Shown here piece by piece: positions 1 to 10,900 of a stretch of DNA of 64,000 nt. How positions within the stretch are numbered: position 1 is the stretch's first letter; each line of letters opens with the position of its first letter. A program made the translations under genes and the position numbers. Origin of the DNA: Ariolimax columbianus (taxonomy: Eukaryota > Mollusca > Gastropoda > Stylommatophora > Arionidae); NCBI GenBank assembly GCA_036924085.1, contig JAVGWX010000006.1, forward strand, positions 39,118,445 to 39,182,444, written 5' to 3'. The notes under the pieces were generated by a model, which did no database searches, had not been told where the DNA came from, and worked only from the letters and a program-made list of their open reading frames with translations.

Positions 1-238
1 GGATAACAGAATGCAACAGAGCAGACTGGCTAAGCAGGAGTGATCAAAGAGGGATAGCTAACCCTGCGCTAAAAAATACCTGCTGAAATTGGATGTGTCT
101 GACCGAAAGGTGCAAATATCACAGTTTAGCTGAAAACTATGACACAATGCATTCCGTTCTCTGGACAACATCCTGCTAATTGTAAAACCCTTTTCAGGGC
201 TTGGTAGCGGAAGACTGAGAACAAACGAAGAAGAAGAA
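1..238 (+). mobile_element. SINE family A (GAA-tailed), 5' cut by window edge
   Basis: Starts inside the element (ggataacag...cagactggctaag) and runs through aaaggtgcaaatatc and the ttcagggcttggtagcgg region to gaacgaagaagaag. The same family occurs full length at 2,693, 47,371, 52,147 and 61,045. Confidence 0.8.
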
Positions 239-449
239 ATCAGGATGCACAGATTATTGTGTGGATGCATTTTGTGCTGCAGTGTAGTGTTTTGATTTTT
301 GTGGACCTTTTCTGCTAATTGTCAGAAATCTGTGAAGTTCAGCACCCACTCTGTTTTGTTTAATATTTTTGGGGAATGGGGGTCAGGCAGAGAATACAAT
401 TACAATCAAGGAGACACTAAGAATAGAACATACAGCTGACTATGTCTGT

Positions 450-645
450 GGCTCTGACAAAATGACTGATGAGCATCTGCTACAAAGGTGTCCAACATAC
501 TAGGAACAGAAATAACATGTGTGGCCATCACCAATACCATATCTGAACAAACTTTATGGAAATACCAATAGCCACAGGCTAACCTCTGCTTTCTTTAGAT
601 ATATTCAAGTTGATGTCTGACAGCGTACAAAGGAGAATTCAATCA
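450..645 (+). mobile_element. RNase H LINE 3' end fragment
   Basis: Decayed reading frame equivalent to TAEHLLQ.CPTY...W.SP...L..L followed by ttgatgtctgacagcgtacaaaggag. It matches the ends of the elements at 9,472-9,690 and 39,745-40,470. Confidence 0.6.
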
Positions 646-689
646 AAGAGATAGGGTAAAAGTGTATTGATAGTCATTTACAGGTCAGG

Positions 690-1018
690 GACTGCGTGGG
701 CTAGTGGATAAGTGACACAGCTCACAATCCAAAGGTGCTGGGTTTGATTCCCATCACAGCACAGGCTGTTACAATGGGGAAGCAAACCCTTAAAAATGCA
801 GGAGGAAGCAGACCCTTACATAAAATAAATGCTGAAGTTGGATGCACTGGGCCGACAGGTGCAAAATAAAAACCACAGTGCAACGCACACCGCCTTGGGG
901 ATTAGAGAAATAAGACGACCGCAAAATAAAACCAAAAAAAACCAAAACAAACCACAATGCAACGCACACTGCCTTGGAAAATTGAGAAAAAAGGCGAACG
1001 CAAAAAAAAAAAAAAAAT
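690..1018 (+). mobile_element. SINE family B (tRNA-like head)
   Basis: Head gcgtgggctagtggataag with a B-box-like gggtttgattccc, body with cagacccttacataaaat, and an A-rich end. The 3' part (caacgcacaccgccttgg) is duplicated within this copy, followed by a 15-base A run. Confidence 0.78.
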
Positions 1019-1032
1019 ACAGGTCAAGATTC

Positions 1033-1194
1033 TGCTAAAGACGTATGTGTCGAACCGAAAGGTGCAAATATCACAGTCAAGGTGTCAACAAGCGACAATG
1101 CATTTCGTTCTCTGGACTACATCCTGCTACTTGCAAAGCCCTTTTCAGGACTTTGCAGCGGTAGATTGAGAACGAACGCAGAAGAAGAAGAAGA
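1033..1194 (+). mobile_element. SINE family A, 5'-truncated
   Basis: 3' half of family A ending in gaagaagaagaagaagac. Flanks caggtcaagatt (1,020-1,031) and cagatcaagatt (about 1,197-1,208) form a near-perfect target duplication. Confidence 0.72.
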
Positions 1195-1199
1195 AGACA

Positions 1200-1552
1200 G
1201 ATCAAGATTTGCAACTGTCTGAAACTCTTGGGCTTCTTTTATAAGGGTAATTGTAAGAGTAAAGTAAGTAGCATATCCTTTTCAGAAGGTTACTTCTTAC
1301 AACCGCTACCTATTGGCTGCCAAATGTTTCTTGGCAGATGTGCAGAACTGTAGGTTGCCATTACTTTCTGTACGTGGAGGAGCAATCGATGGAGAGAAAA
1401 AAATCCAGTCTCTACGAAACTGGACACGGTGAGAATCGAATCCGGTGCGTTGGGATTGTGAAAACTGAGCGAGTTTCACCCCTAGGCAGTGCAGCCTCCA
1501 ATTGTAGGATGAGAAGGGAAAGAGAGCAGATCCATACAAAAAGGAAATAGAA
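1200..1552. other. Intergenic/intronic stretch, possible old tRNA-like SINE
   Basis: No coding signal. Minus strand near 1,430-1,490 has gattcgattctc in a B-box-like context, suggesting a decayed tRNA-derived SINE; otherwise nothing recognised. Confidence 0.3.
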
Positions 1553-1690
1553 CTACAGGATGTCCCATTTGTTACCAGCCCCTGGTTTTCCCTTATAACT
1601 TTTGAACCAATGAACGTAATTCAATACAATTTGACAGGGACATACCTTGGTGTGTGAGAAACATAATGAGCTATACTGCTTTAGGGTAAT
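1553..1690 (+). mobile_element. Terminal fragment of a mariner-like element
   Basis: The end ctacaggatgtcccatttg and the following ttttcccttataactttt...ccttggtgtgtgagaa region match 12,821-12,935, which forms one end of a decayed mariner with an inverted end at 13,644. Confidence 0.5.
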
Positions 1691-2115
1691 AGATGGGCTG
1701 GATAAAAGAGGTCTCAATTTATAAAGATAATCAGTTTTAGGGTAATTGATGGACTGTTTAAAAGAGATAAGCACTTATAAAGAAAATTTGTTTTAGGGTA
1801 ATTAATGTCCTGGATAAAAAATATATACACTTATAAAGATAATTGTTTTAGGGTATTTGATGGACTGGATAAAAGAGGTCTCCACTTATAAAGATAATTT
1901 GTTTTAGGGTAATTGATGGACTGTTTAAAAGAGATAAGCACTTATAAAGAAAATTTGTTTTAGGGTAATTAATGTCCTGGATACCTCTACACCTCACGGT
2001 AGAAGAGGAGCGACTAAGTAAGTAAGTAATGTCCTGGATAAAAAATATATACACTTATAAAGATAATTGTTTTAGGGTATTTGATGGACCAGATAAAAGA
2101 GGTATGGACTTATAA
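1690..2115. repeat. 56-bp tandem array with 167-bp higher-order period
   Basis: Units of about 56 bp (ttttagggtaattgatgg...cttataaagataa) occur about seven times. Three-unit blocks recur with 167-bp spacing (ttttag at 1,735 and 1,902). A 43-bp insertion interrupts the array at 1,984-2,026. Confidence 0.85.
1984..2026 (+). mobile_element. 43-bp severely truncated retroposon tail
   Basis: Identical 14-bp flanks taatgtcctggata at 1,970-1,983 and 2,027-2,040 bracket a 43-bp segment ending in an aagtaagtaag tail that is foreign to the array. This is the pattern of a 5'-truncated LINE/SINE insertion. Confidence 0.65.
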
Positions 2116-2389
2116 AGTTAATCTATAACTCAATCGTGTTTTTTGTTCTGGACTACCAATATTGGGTTAAGGACTTTACTCAGGCCATTTCTCCATCTCA
2201 TTGAAGGACATCCGCGTGGGTGCTTAAAGTTGAAGGACCATCAGGACATCACTTTTTGTGTCCATCTGTTGTCAGACATGTGCACCACGCTCCCCACCCA
2301 TCTTCAATTTGTTAACAATGCAGTATCTATGACGTCATTGAAGCGGGTTCAGTTCCTGATTTCTGTGTTGCAAATTCAGTCCTGTAGAG

Positions 2390-3213
2390 CAGTATTTGCC
2401 AACCTTTTTACACCTGTGAAAATACAAACATTTTTCACGAACTGGTGAAAATATGAAAAAATGTTTGCGGACCGCCCAGACAGAAATAGAAGCATTATTT
2501 ATATAGTATTTTGTATTAGCGAATAAATTAACCTATAAAACGTGTCCATTAATTTCTGATTGACATAATTTGTAAATGTTTGTAGGTCTTGTTATTTACC
2601 AAAAAAACCATCATATACTTAGATAAACAAACACACAGAATATAAAGAAGCTCTTGTGTCTGGAAAGTATGGATACTTGAGTATCTGTCATCGGGATCAA
2701 GATGCTGAGTAGCACATGAGCTGCAGCGGTTAGCGACCCATAGCTGACTGCTAGCGTCAGGGCCAGCAAACCATAGCTGCCAAGACCCTTCTACACCTCC
2801 ACGTGGTGATCCTGGATAACAGGCTGCAGCAGGGCAGACTGGCTAAGGAGAAGGGATCAAAGAGGGAATGCTAACCCGGTACTAAAAAAATGCTTGCTGA
2901 AGTCGGATGTGTTGGACCGAAAGGTGCAAATATCGCAGCCAAGCTGTAAACTACGACACAACGCATTCCGTTCTCTGAACTACATTCTGCTACTAAAGCC
3001 CTTTCAGGGTTTGGTAGTGGGAGATTGAGAATGAACGAAGAAGAAGAAGAAGAGTATCTGTCATCATTTGAGTTTCAAAATTTGCCACTCAAATCTTAGA
3101 TCACCTCAAGAAAATTTAAACAATTAAGAGGTTAAGCTGCAATAACCTTTTTGCGGACCGGCTGAAATTTTTATGGAACCTTACCGGTCCGTGGACCAGG
3201 TTTGGAAACACTG
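2390..3213. mobile_element. hAT-type non-autonomous DNA transposon
   Basis: Ends are inverted (cagtatttgccaacct and the complement of aggtttggaaacactg), flanked by an 8-bp duplication with one mismatch (ctgtagag 2,382-2,389; ctgtaaag 3,214-3,221). It has no transposase frame. A family A SINE lies inside. Confidence 0.72.
2693..3051 (+). mobile_element. SINE family A, full length, inside the hAT element
   Basis: Starts gggatcaagatgctgag and ends in GAA repeats. Perfect 14-bp duplication gagtatctgtcatc at 2,679-2,692 and 3,052-3,065. Confidence 0.88.
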
Positions 3214-4069
3214 CTGTAAAGAGATTGCCAATGTTTTCTGCTCCATTGTCCTTTGAGCGATTTGGAGCTTCTCTGCATCTGCTTTTTGTGGGTTTCACAA
3301 CCACATCTCTAACTGGAATAATCATGCTATTGAAGGTGTGACCTATTGCCTTGCTGTTTCTTATCTGTTGAAGGATGGCTTTTGATGTGTTTGAAGCTGA
3401 ACCATCCTGTTGTTATCCAACGTGATATCTCATGATTTCTTTAAGTGGAGTTTGTAATATCTTGGCCCAAGTAAATGTATGAATTTATATTTCCAATGGG
3501 ATCATTTCCTAGCCTCAGTTCCCCTCGTTGGAAAAAGGTGTTCAGTATGTATTGGATTTTTTTTCAATTGATTTTAAGGTCTACTGCTTTGCTTGTCTCA
3601 GTTGAGCTCATTTAGGCATTGCTCAGCCTCTGTGACTGAGGATGACTATGTCATCAACAAACCTTAGGTGAGTGAGAATTTCTTAGTGTTGATACCTGTG
3701 TCTTGTCAAATTCATTTTTTATAGACTTCCTTATGGGCAGCCGTGAAGAGCCCTGGTGAATGCCGGATTGTATTGTATGTTGATTGGCTGGTAGAATAGG
3801 GTAATCTTGGTTGAGCAGCCCTCATTTATCTCTTCTATCAGTTGAACATACTTTTCTTCAATACTCTTATTTGTCAGGGAATTTACTGCTGCAGTTATTT
3901 CATTGATCTCAAAGGCTATTTCATAGTTCACTCAAGACACAAAGGCATATATACTTCCTGTACCTTACCATTAACTGGTTGATTGTGTGGAAGTAGTCAG
4001 TGGTCAAGTAGCCTCTCCTGAAGTCTGCCTGCTCTCATGGTTGCTTTTCTTCAAGTTACTTTTCTAGTA

Positions 4070-4118
4070 TGTTCACACTCTAGTATGTTCACACTCTAGT
4101 ATGTTCACACTCACTCTG
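4070..4118. repeat. Three 16-bp tandem units
   Basis: ctagtatgttcacact repeats three times between the RTE remnant and exon 1. Confidence 0.8.
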
Positions 4119-4294
4119 TTGAAAAGTTATACAAGAACAAAAGCAGGCCAATTGGATGGTACATAGTTTGCCAGTTTTTCTGTGTCTTCATTCTTGTGAA
4201 TCAAGATTGCTAATGCCGTTTTCCATTAGTGAACTTTTATGTTATTATCATAATTTTATTTTTCTGCTGCAACTCAAGTAATTTATTCTCTCAG

Positions 4295-4993
4295 ATTTCA
4301 GGATGATGATGATATATTTGGACTGGAAAGCCATCAATCACCAAGATCAAAATCACCAGGCACGAAGAAAGCTCCACCGGAAATAGAGTGGTTGGAGAAA
4401 CCATCTAAGTCAAGTGTATCAGCTACTGCAAAAACAGCATCAGTATCACAGTTAGGTACCCCAGCTACAATCCAGAAAGAGAATGCTCTTCCTATTTCTA
4501 AACCTTCAGCAACATCTACATCTCAGAAAACACCTGAAGGTCCTCAAAAAACAGTAGCTGGGGGTGAAAGAGACAAAGTTGGGGTTACAGAATCCAGCAT
4601 AGCCAACACTGGTCCCAGTGCACGAGCGTGGTTAGGGTTAGAAGATTCAGAAAGTGACGGTGAACTGTTCAAGCCAAAGAAGTCTACAGCTCGAAGTGCA
4701 GGACTTCCACAAAGTCCTGCAGTTTCATCTGCCTCTGCATCTCCAAGAATCTTCCCTAAAAAGCCAGCGAAGAAAAATTCAGCACCTTCTAAAGTGCCTT
4801 CAACTGTTTCAAATCATCCACAAGAGGATGATAATGATGACTGGTTGGCTCGAGCCAGGAGCAGGAGACAGCAGATGTTGGCAAAAGAAGATGGGAAAGG
4901 GTCTGGAGATGCATCCGATAAAAATATTACAACATTGGAAGATGAGAGACGAGCAAGTGAAAGGGCTACAACATTTGACTTTTCTTCTTTAAA
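4295..4993 (+). CDS. FBF1: FBF1 exon 1 of window (internal exon, acidic/Ser-Pro-rich)
   Basis: Acceptor ctctcag ends at 4,294; a second AG at 4,300-4,301 could shorten the exon by seven bases (the start codon phase differs, so upstream sequence decides). The donor gtaagt starts at 4,994 and leaves two bases of a split codon. It encodes about 233 residues: [10 protein letters not shown] near the start, a Ser/Thr/Lys-rich linker, [17 protein letters not shown] in the middle and [13 protein letters not shown] near the end. The last two resemble the conserved WLGL and DWL blocks of vertebrate FBF1. No transmembrane or catalytic motif is seen. Confidence 0.87.
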
Positions 4994-7900
4994 GTAAGTG
5001 ACCTTGAAATGTCTATATTGCTTTGTGACGTATGTTTTTGCCTCGTTTCAGTGAGGCTTGACCTCTCTAAAGATTTGAAATCGTTTATGTATTATGGAAG
5101 CAATATAAACAAAATAGGAGAAACATATAAAGATGTCAAATAAGAATACAAAAGGTGAGAGGTGTTTTATGGAAATCAAAAGAAGTTAAGTCTGATACAG
5201 AAATACAAAACCTTCAACTCTAATGTAAATTCCATTCTATTGTATGACTCTGAAACTTGGAGAACAACAAAAACAAAACAATGAAAGAGGTACAGAATTT
5301 CATAAATAGGTGACTATAGGATGATGCAACTTTGGAGTAGAAACTCTCTACTGAGTTTTTGGTTTTTCCTTTTCTTTACGACATTGTCTTTTCACTTCTC
5401 CGCATTTCAGGAGCTTCTATTTGTCCAATCTGAGTGACACTTCAAAGTACACTTCCACTTGGATCATTCTGTAGCTTTGTCTTCCCAGGATGTCAGACTT
5501 ATGTCCAGTGCCTTTATGTCATGATTACACATGTCTTTCAACTTCAGCTGTGGTCAGCTGTCTGTTTATCTGCCAGCTGTTCAAAGAGAATAATATCTTT
5601 GGAAATTAGACCATCTTCCATGCAGCAAACATGACAAAGCCGTCATAGTCTTTGCTGCCTTAAGAGAGTATACATGGTTGGGTGCCTGATGCAAGTATGC
5701 ACTACCACATTTGTCACCCTGTCCCTCCATGAAACTCTAGGATGTATCCTCTTCTTCTTTTTTCTTTTGTCCTTCTGCTCTTGCGATACATCGTTGCAGA
5801 GAGGTGAGATGCGTAGATTTATTGTTATCGCCAAGTGGGAGACTTGTGCTGTCATTAGGTGTAACTTCCTGAGAGTGTCAGAGACAGCCTCGATCCATCG
5901 ATATCGGGTCTGCCTTTTGGTCGTGGACTGGAGACCTGCATATGTATACTCTTGATGCAGGTAGGTCATAAAGCATTCTGACTAAATGATCAAACCACTT
6001 GATTTGTTGAGAGTCTATTTAAGCATTAACTGGGCTTGTCCCCCCTACCTGCCTCAGCGTGTTGTTGCGGATTCAGTCATAGATTGTCTTTCCGACTGTA
6101 CTTCTCACACAGCACATCTCACAGATCTTACTCCTATGGGTTGCTAGTAAGGACGAAGATTGACATTGTTAACACAATCTAGGAGTAAATAATGTATTTA
6201 GAGTATCATATACACCATAAATGGAAAGTGTTAAATCTTTCTTCTTGTTCGACATAGGTTGCCCAAGTTTTACTACCATATAGAAACATACTAACATCTA
6301 CACCCAGTGGTAAATGGAAAATGATGTTTAAAGAAGGACGTGAGTTAATGCAACAATATGCGCCTGACCTGGTCTCGGACGTGAGTTAATGCAACAATAT
6401 GCGCCTGACCTGGTCTCGGACGTGAGTTAATGCAACAATATGCGCCTGTCCTGGTATCGGAAGATCTTTTGTCAACTCATGTCCTTCTTTAAACATCGTT
6501 GTCCAGTTCTTCAGTGTTGTCTTTGACACACTTTTGTCACCATACACAGCCTGCATTCTGCGATGAATGTCAACTGGTCGACATTCTTCAGCTGTTAGAA
6601 ACCAAATCACCGCTTGCTGATCAACTTTGGACGAATTCCGTATCACACCCGCCATGTTTTCAACGGTCTGCTGAGGAAACTATGAGTCAGAGAATAATGT
6701 AATTTTGCAAACTTGACGGATGGTATGTGCTGTTTACACCAGAATTGACGTCATCATGTGCATCGTACGTATGTTCACTTGTTGCAATTTGGTCCGGTTT
6801 AATTTAAACACGCCTTGTAAATTTGCTAGCTCCATGCACAGTCCTCTTTAGTCAGCTTTTAGGGCCCATTTGGAAGCCTAAAGTGTACAATATTCTTTAC
6901 CCTGATGGTACGACTTGAGTACTTCTGTTTGCTCTCACTGAGGTTGAGTTTGAGAGACTGAGTTAACATGTTTTATTTTCACTTTCTTTAAATGTCAGCA
7001 TTGACCCACCAAACTTTGGAGGCAGTTCTAGAAATGACCAAATCAATGACCTGTTCTCAGTACCTCACGGTCAGCCTCCCAGGTAAGCTTTTATAAAGTT
7101 GTTTTATGAGAATAATATTTTCTGTCTGTTTGTCTGCCTCATTGTCTTTCTGTCTGTCTGTTCTTTACCACACTAATTCGCAATTTCCCCTGCCACTGTA
7201 TTATTTTTCAGCGCTTAGTGTTTTTCTAGGTTGTTGACTTTTAAGAGCCTGTGTCTTTTTTATTTGATTGTCTTTAGATATGATTTTCAAAGAACATGTT
7301 GGTGTTATTGTTTTTGTTGTGTCTGTGTTAGTTTCTGAGATACAAGAAGAAGATGAAGGTGAGAAATATCACAAACATTTAAACTCACCGATCGGGTATG
7401 CGAGGTGTTTCAAAATGTTTTAGAATTTCCACAGAGCACTGATGGGGTTTACTTACAAGAATGGGGGATGGCGTGGGCTAGTGTTTAAGTGACATGGCTC
7501 ATAACTCGAAGATGGTGGGTTTGCTCCCCAATCACAGCACTGGCCATTACACCGGGAAAGCAAACCCTCAGAAAATGCAGGAGGAAACAAACCCTTACAT
7601 AAAATGCATTATGACGTCGGATGCACAAAGCCGACAGGCGCAAAATAAAAAACGTGCAATGCACAACGCTTTGGAGAATAGAGAAATAAAGCAAAAGATC
7701 AAAAAACAAACTACAAAATAAAACAAAAAAAATTACTTTCAAGAACTATTAATTTGCACTACAAACTATTTATTACATAAACATACTAAACAGATCTATT
7801 TCAGAAAAATCCATGCAACAACCTAAACTTTACCTTCAATAATGGAATAATCTCATGTAGTCTGTGTGAAAAAGAAAATAAATTATTTCAAATTTCAAAA

Positions 7901-10900
7901 AAGCCATTTTGCTGGTTCAGATGAGCTTGATGGAAGTGAGGTTTTTTTTCAATTCAAAAGCTCACGCGATAAACCGGTGTAAACACAAAGACAATATTCT
8001 AATATAAACATGCTGGAAAGGATAATAAAGAAGAGCAACAAAGCTGAAAGTGGGATTCCAGAATTACAGTTAGGAGGAAAGAGAACAAAAACTGGCCTAT
8101 AGTGTCTAGAAAAGAGAAGAATTTGAGGTGACAATACAGGTTTATAAAATAATCAACGGAATGGATAAATTAGACTATAACAATTTTTTTCAAAATACAG
8201 CCACTTACAAGAACAAGAGAGTACATCCATAAATTAATTAAAAAAGGTCCAGATTAGATATTAGGAAATATTTTTTAGTCAGAGAGCGATGACTACTTGG
8301 AATGTATTACCACAGGAAGTAGTGGAGGCAGGGACAATTAATGCATTCAAGAATAGATTGGATGTGCATAGTTTTTAGATCAAGGAAATTTGAAAGAAAC
8401 TGGTTGTATACAAAATCTGAAGAGTTTGTATACAAGTATAAAGACATTAAGTTAAGTTTCCGGATAATTTTCTTATAGCCCGATGGGTTTTTATGGCATG
8501 TGGGGAAGAAAACAAACTTTTTCAGGTGGAAATATGATCGTGAACACAAAAAAGAATTAAGAAAATAAAAAGTACTATGGAATGCCTTCGGCTATCTGGC
8601 ATCAGGTAAAAACATGTTTGTTTGAATATCAGGATTTCAAGTATTTTATGTACAGTTAAGGTGTTTGGCCATGCAAAAAAAACAACAAAAAACAGCTTGC
8701 ATAAGAACATACATAAGGAAAAGTAGAGAGCAAAGTTACTAATGGAAAAGAACACTACACACTGGAAGATAACATCAAGAGATGGGCATGGAAAAGCCTG
8801 CCATATTGCATGATCAAGGTAAGAGCCAGATGATTTTGGAGATCAATTTGCAATTGAACTTTGATGTGAACATGGCATTTGGCCTAATCTGATCTTCATA
8901 TCGCTTTTGTTTATTCCTTATGAAACATAGGATCTCATGGCAACGTCCTGTTACAGGAAGTATGTATCAAAGAACTGCTCTGTGCTATTAAAGTAGTTTC
9001 TGTAGCAATTTATTTACATGATAAAGTTGCTAGCCCCATGCTCAACCCTCATTTGTCACCTCAAACGAAACAGACGTCTTTTGTCTTAGTCGACCTATAC
9101 TTCTGCAGGGGTGAATGCCCCCCCTGTGCAGGTCCCAGCTCTGGCATGAGCTGGATGTAGCTGGTAGAAGGATTCCTGCTTAGCGGGCTTGGCACGAGAA
9201 GCTTATTACTCCACTGCATTGGGACAAGTGGTTAACCGATGTGCATATAGACTCAAACGCTAGAGTAAAATAGACCCACAGCTTGTTAGGTACCATCTAT
9301 GCTGCTCTTAACAAACCACCTAACCGTGCGTTATGCCATGTCACACAGCTAGTCGCCTCTTATGACGAGCCGTCTGTGGGACAGCGTTGTCTATTCTTGT
9401 CATTCACAAAGATCCGGGCAAACCACAAGGGCAGAGGCAGATGTAAGGACTAGAATTTAAAAGGCAAGGACGGGTGTACCGACGAATGCCCGTGCGGTAC
9501 TGGTAAAATGACCGCTGAACATCTGCTGCAGAACTGCCCGACATACGAGGATCAGAGAGAGCAGATGTGGCCATCACCAGTGGAACTGCAAGACAAGCTC
9601 TATGGCAGTGGCGACAGCCTCAGGATGACCGCCGCTTTTTTCGAAAAAATAATGGTTACTGTCTGACTGCGTACAAAGAAGAAGAAGAAGAAAAGGCAAG
9701 GACAGCATTCCTGTTACTGAATAGTATATTGTTTAATGCCATTGTCATGTCAGTACTCCTGTATGAAACAGAAACATGGAGAACGACAAAGGCAATAAAG
9801 AGGAAACTCCAGTCGTTCATCAATAAATATCTACAGAGGATAATGAGTGTAGGTTGGCAGGACAAGGTGGGGAATGATGATCTATGGGAAAGGAGCCTAC
9901 AACAACCAACCAGTAGTGCAACAGATCAAACATAAGAAATGCACTTGGATAGGACACGCACTACGGAATTCCCCATCAAACGTGGCCAGACAGGCCCTGA
10001 CATGGGATCCACAGGGCAAGAGGAAGAGAGGTAGATCAAGAAACATCTGAAGGCGACTGAAAATGAATTTCAGTCACTTCACCTCATCTGGGGAGGGGCA
10101 GAAAGGACAGCTCAAGACCAAACTTACTGGAGGAGGGTTGTCAATGGCCAGTCTCCCGAAAGGAGCAATGAGCATTTATGATGATGATAAATTTGTAAAT
10201 TTACAGCAATATGATTCTTTTCTCTCTGAGTACTTCCTGGATAATTGTATGAAAAATGATGATAAAATATTATTTTGTTATTAACCTTCCATTCTTAATT
10301 TATTTCTATCTGTTATATTGTTCTCGTGTGGTCCGTCGGGGTCTTTGTGTATGACAAGGACAAAGAATAGCACCACCGCCCCACAGAGAGCATGTTGTAA
10401 GGGGCGACAAACTGTGGGACATGGCATAACATCGGCCATGCCATGGTTAGGGGGTTTGTTTAGAGCACCATAGATGGCACCTAACTGGCTGCGGGTCTAC
10501 TTTTCACTAGTGTTGGAGTCTATTAATTAGACATCAGTTAACCACACATCAGTTAACCACCCTCCATGGTATTTGTCTCAATGCAACAAAGTAATGTGCT
10601 GCTTAAGCCTAGCTCGCTAAGCAGGAAATGTTCCTCCTGGCTACATCTAGCTTATACCAGAGCTGGCACCGGTGGAAGTACAGGTCAACTAAGAAGATTT
10701 TGTTACTTTGTCTTTCTAGGGCATCAGATTGGGAGTTTTCAAGGACAGCTCTTAATGCAAATGTCAGCGGAGAACAGATACTAGGTAAGTTAACATGTCT
10801 GAACTTTTTTTATGTTTTAACTATTCAGAAAAGTTTTGGTGTGAGTAAGGTGGTTCCCAAGCATATGTTAGCATAGTGGTAGAGCATTCACGCTTCATGG

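Larger units (their letters stand above)
2130..4060 (-). mobile_element. RTE-like LINE reverse transcriptase remnant
   Basis: Minus-strand pieces: a region resembling the thumb and upstream RT (3,731-3,931, TNKSIEEKYVQLIEEI), a VDDIVILSHRG polymerase-box relic (about 3,630), then LQIAQRTMEQ and CNTEIRN near 3,240 and 2,370, and RWTQKV.../HPRGCPSMRWRN (2,160-2,260). Stops and frameshifts abound. A hAT-type element interrupts it at 2,390-3,213; removing that rejoins the frame across ISLQD. Confidence 0.65.

Noticed and set aside
4654..4992. Second plus-strand frame in exon 1
   Set aside because: Shadow of the FBF1 frame, which alone keeps phase with exon 2.
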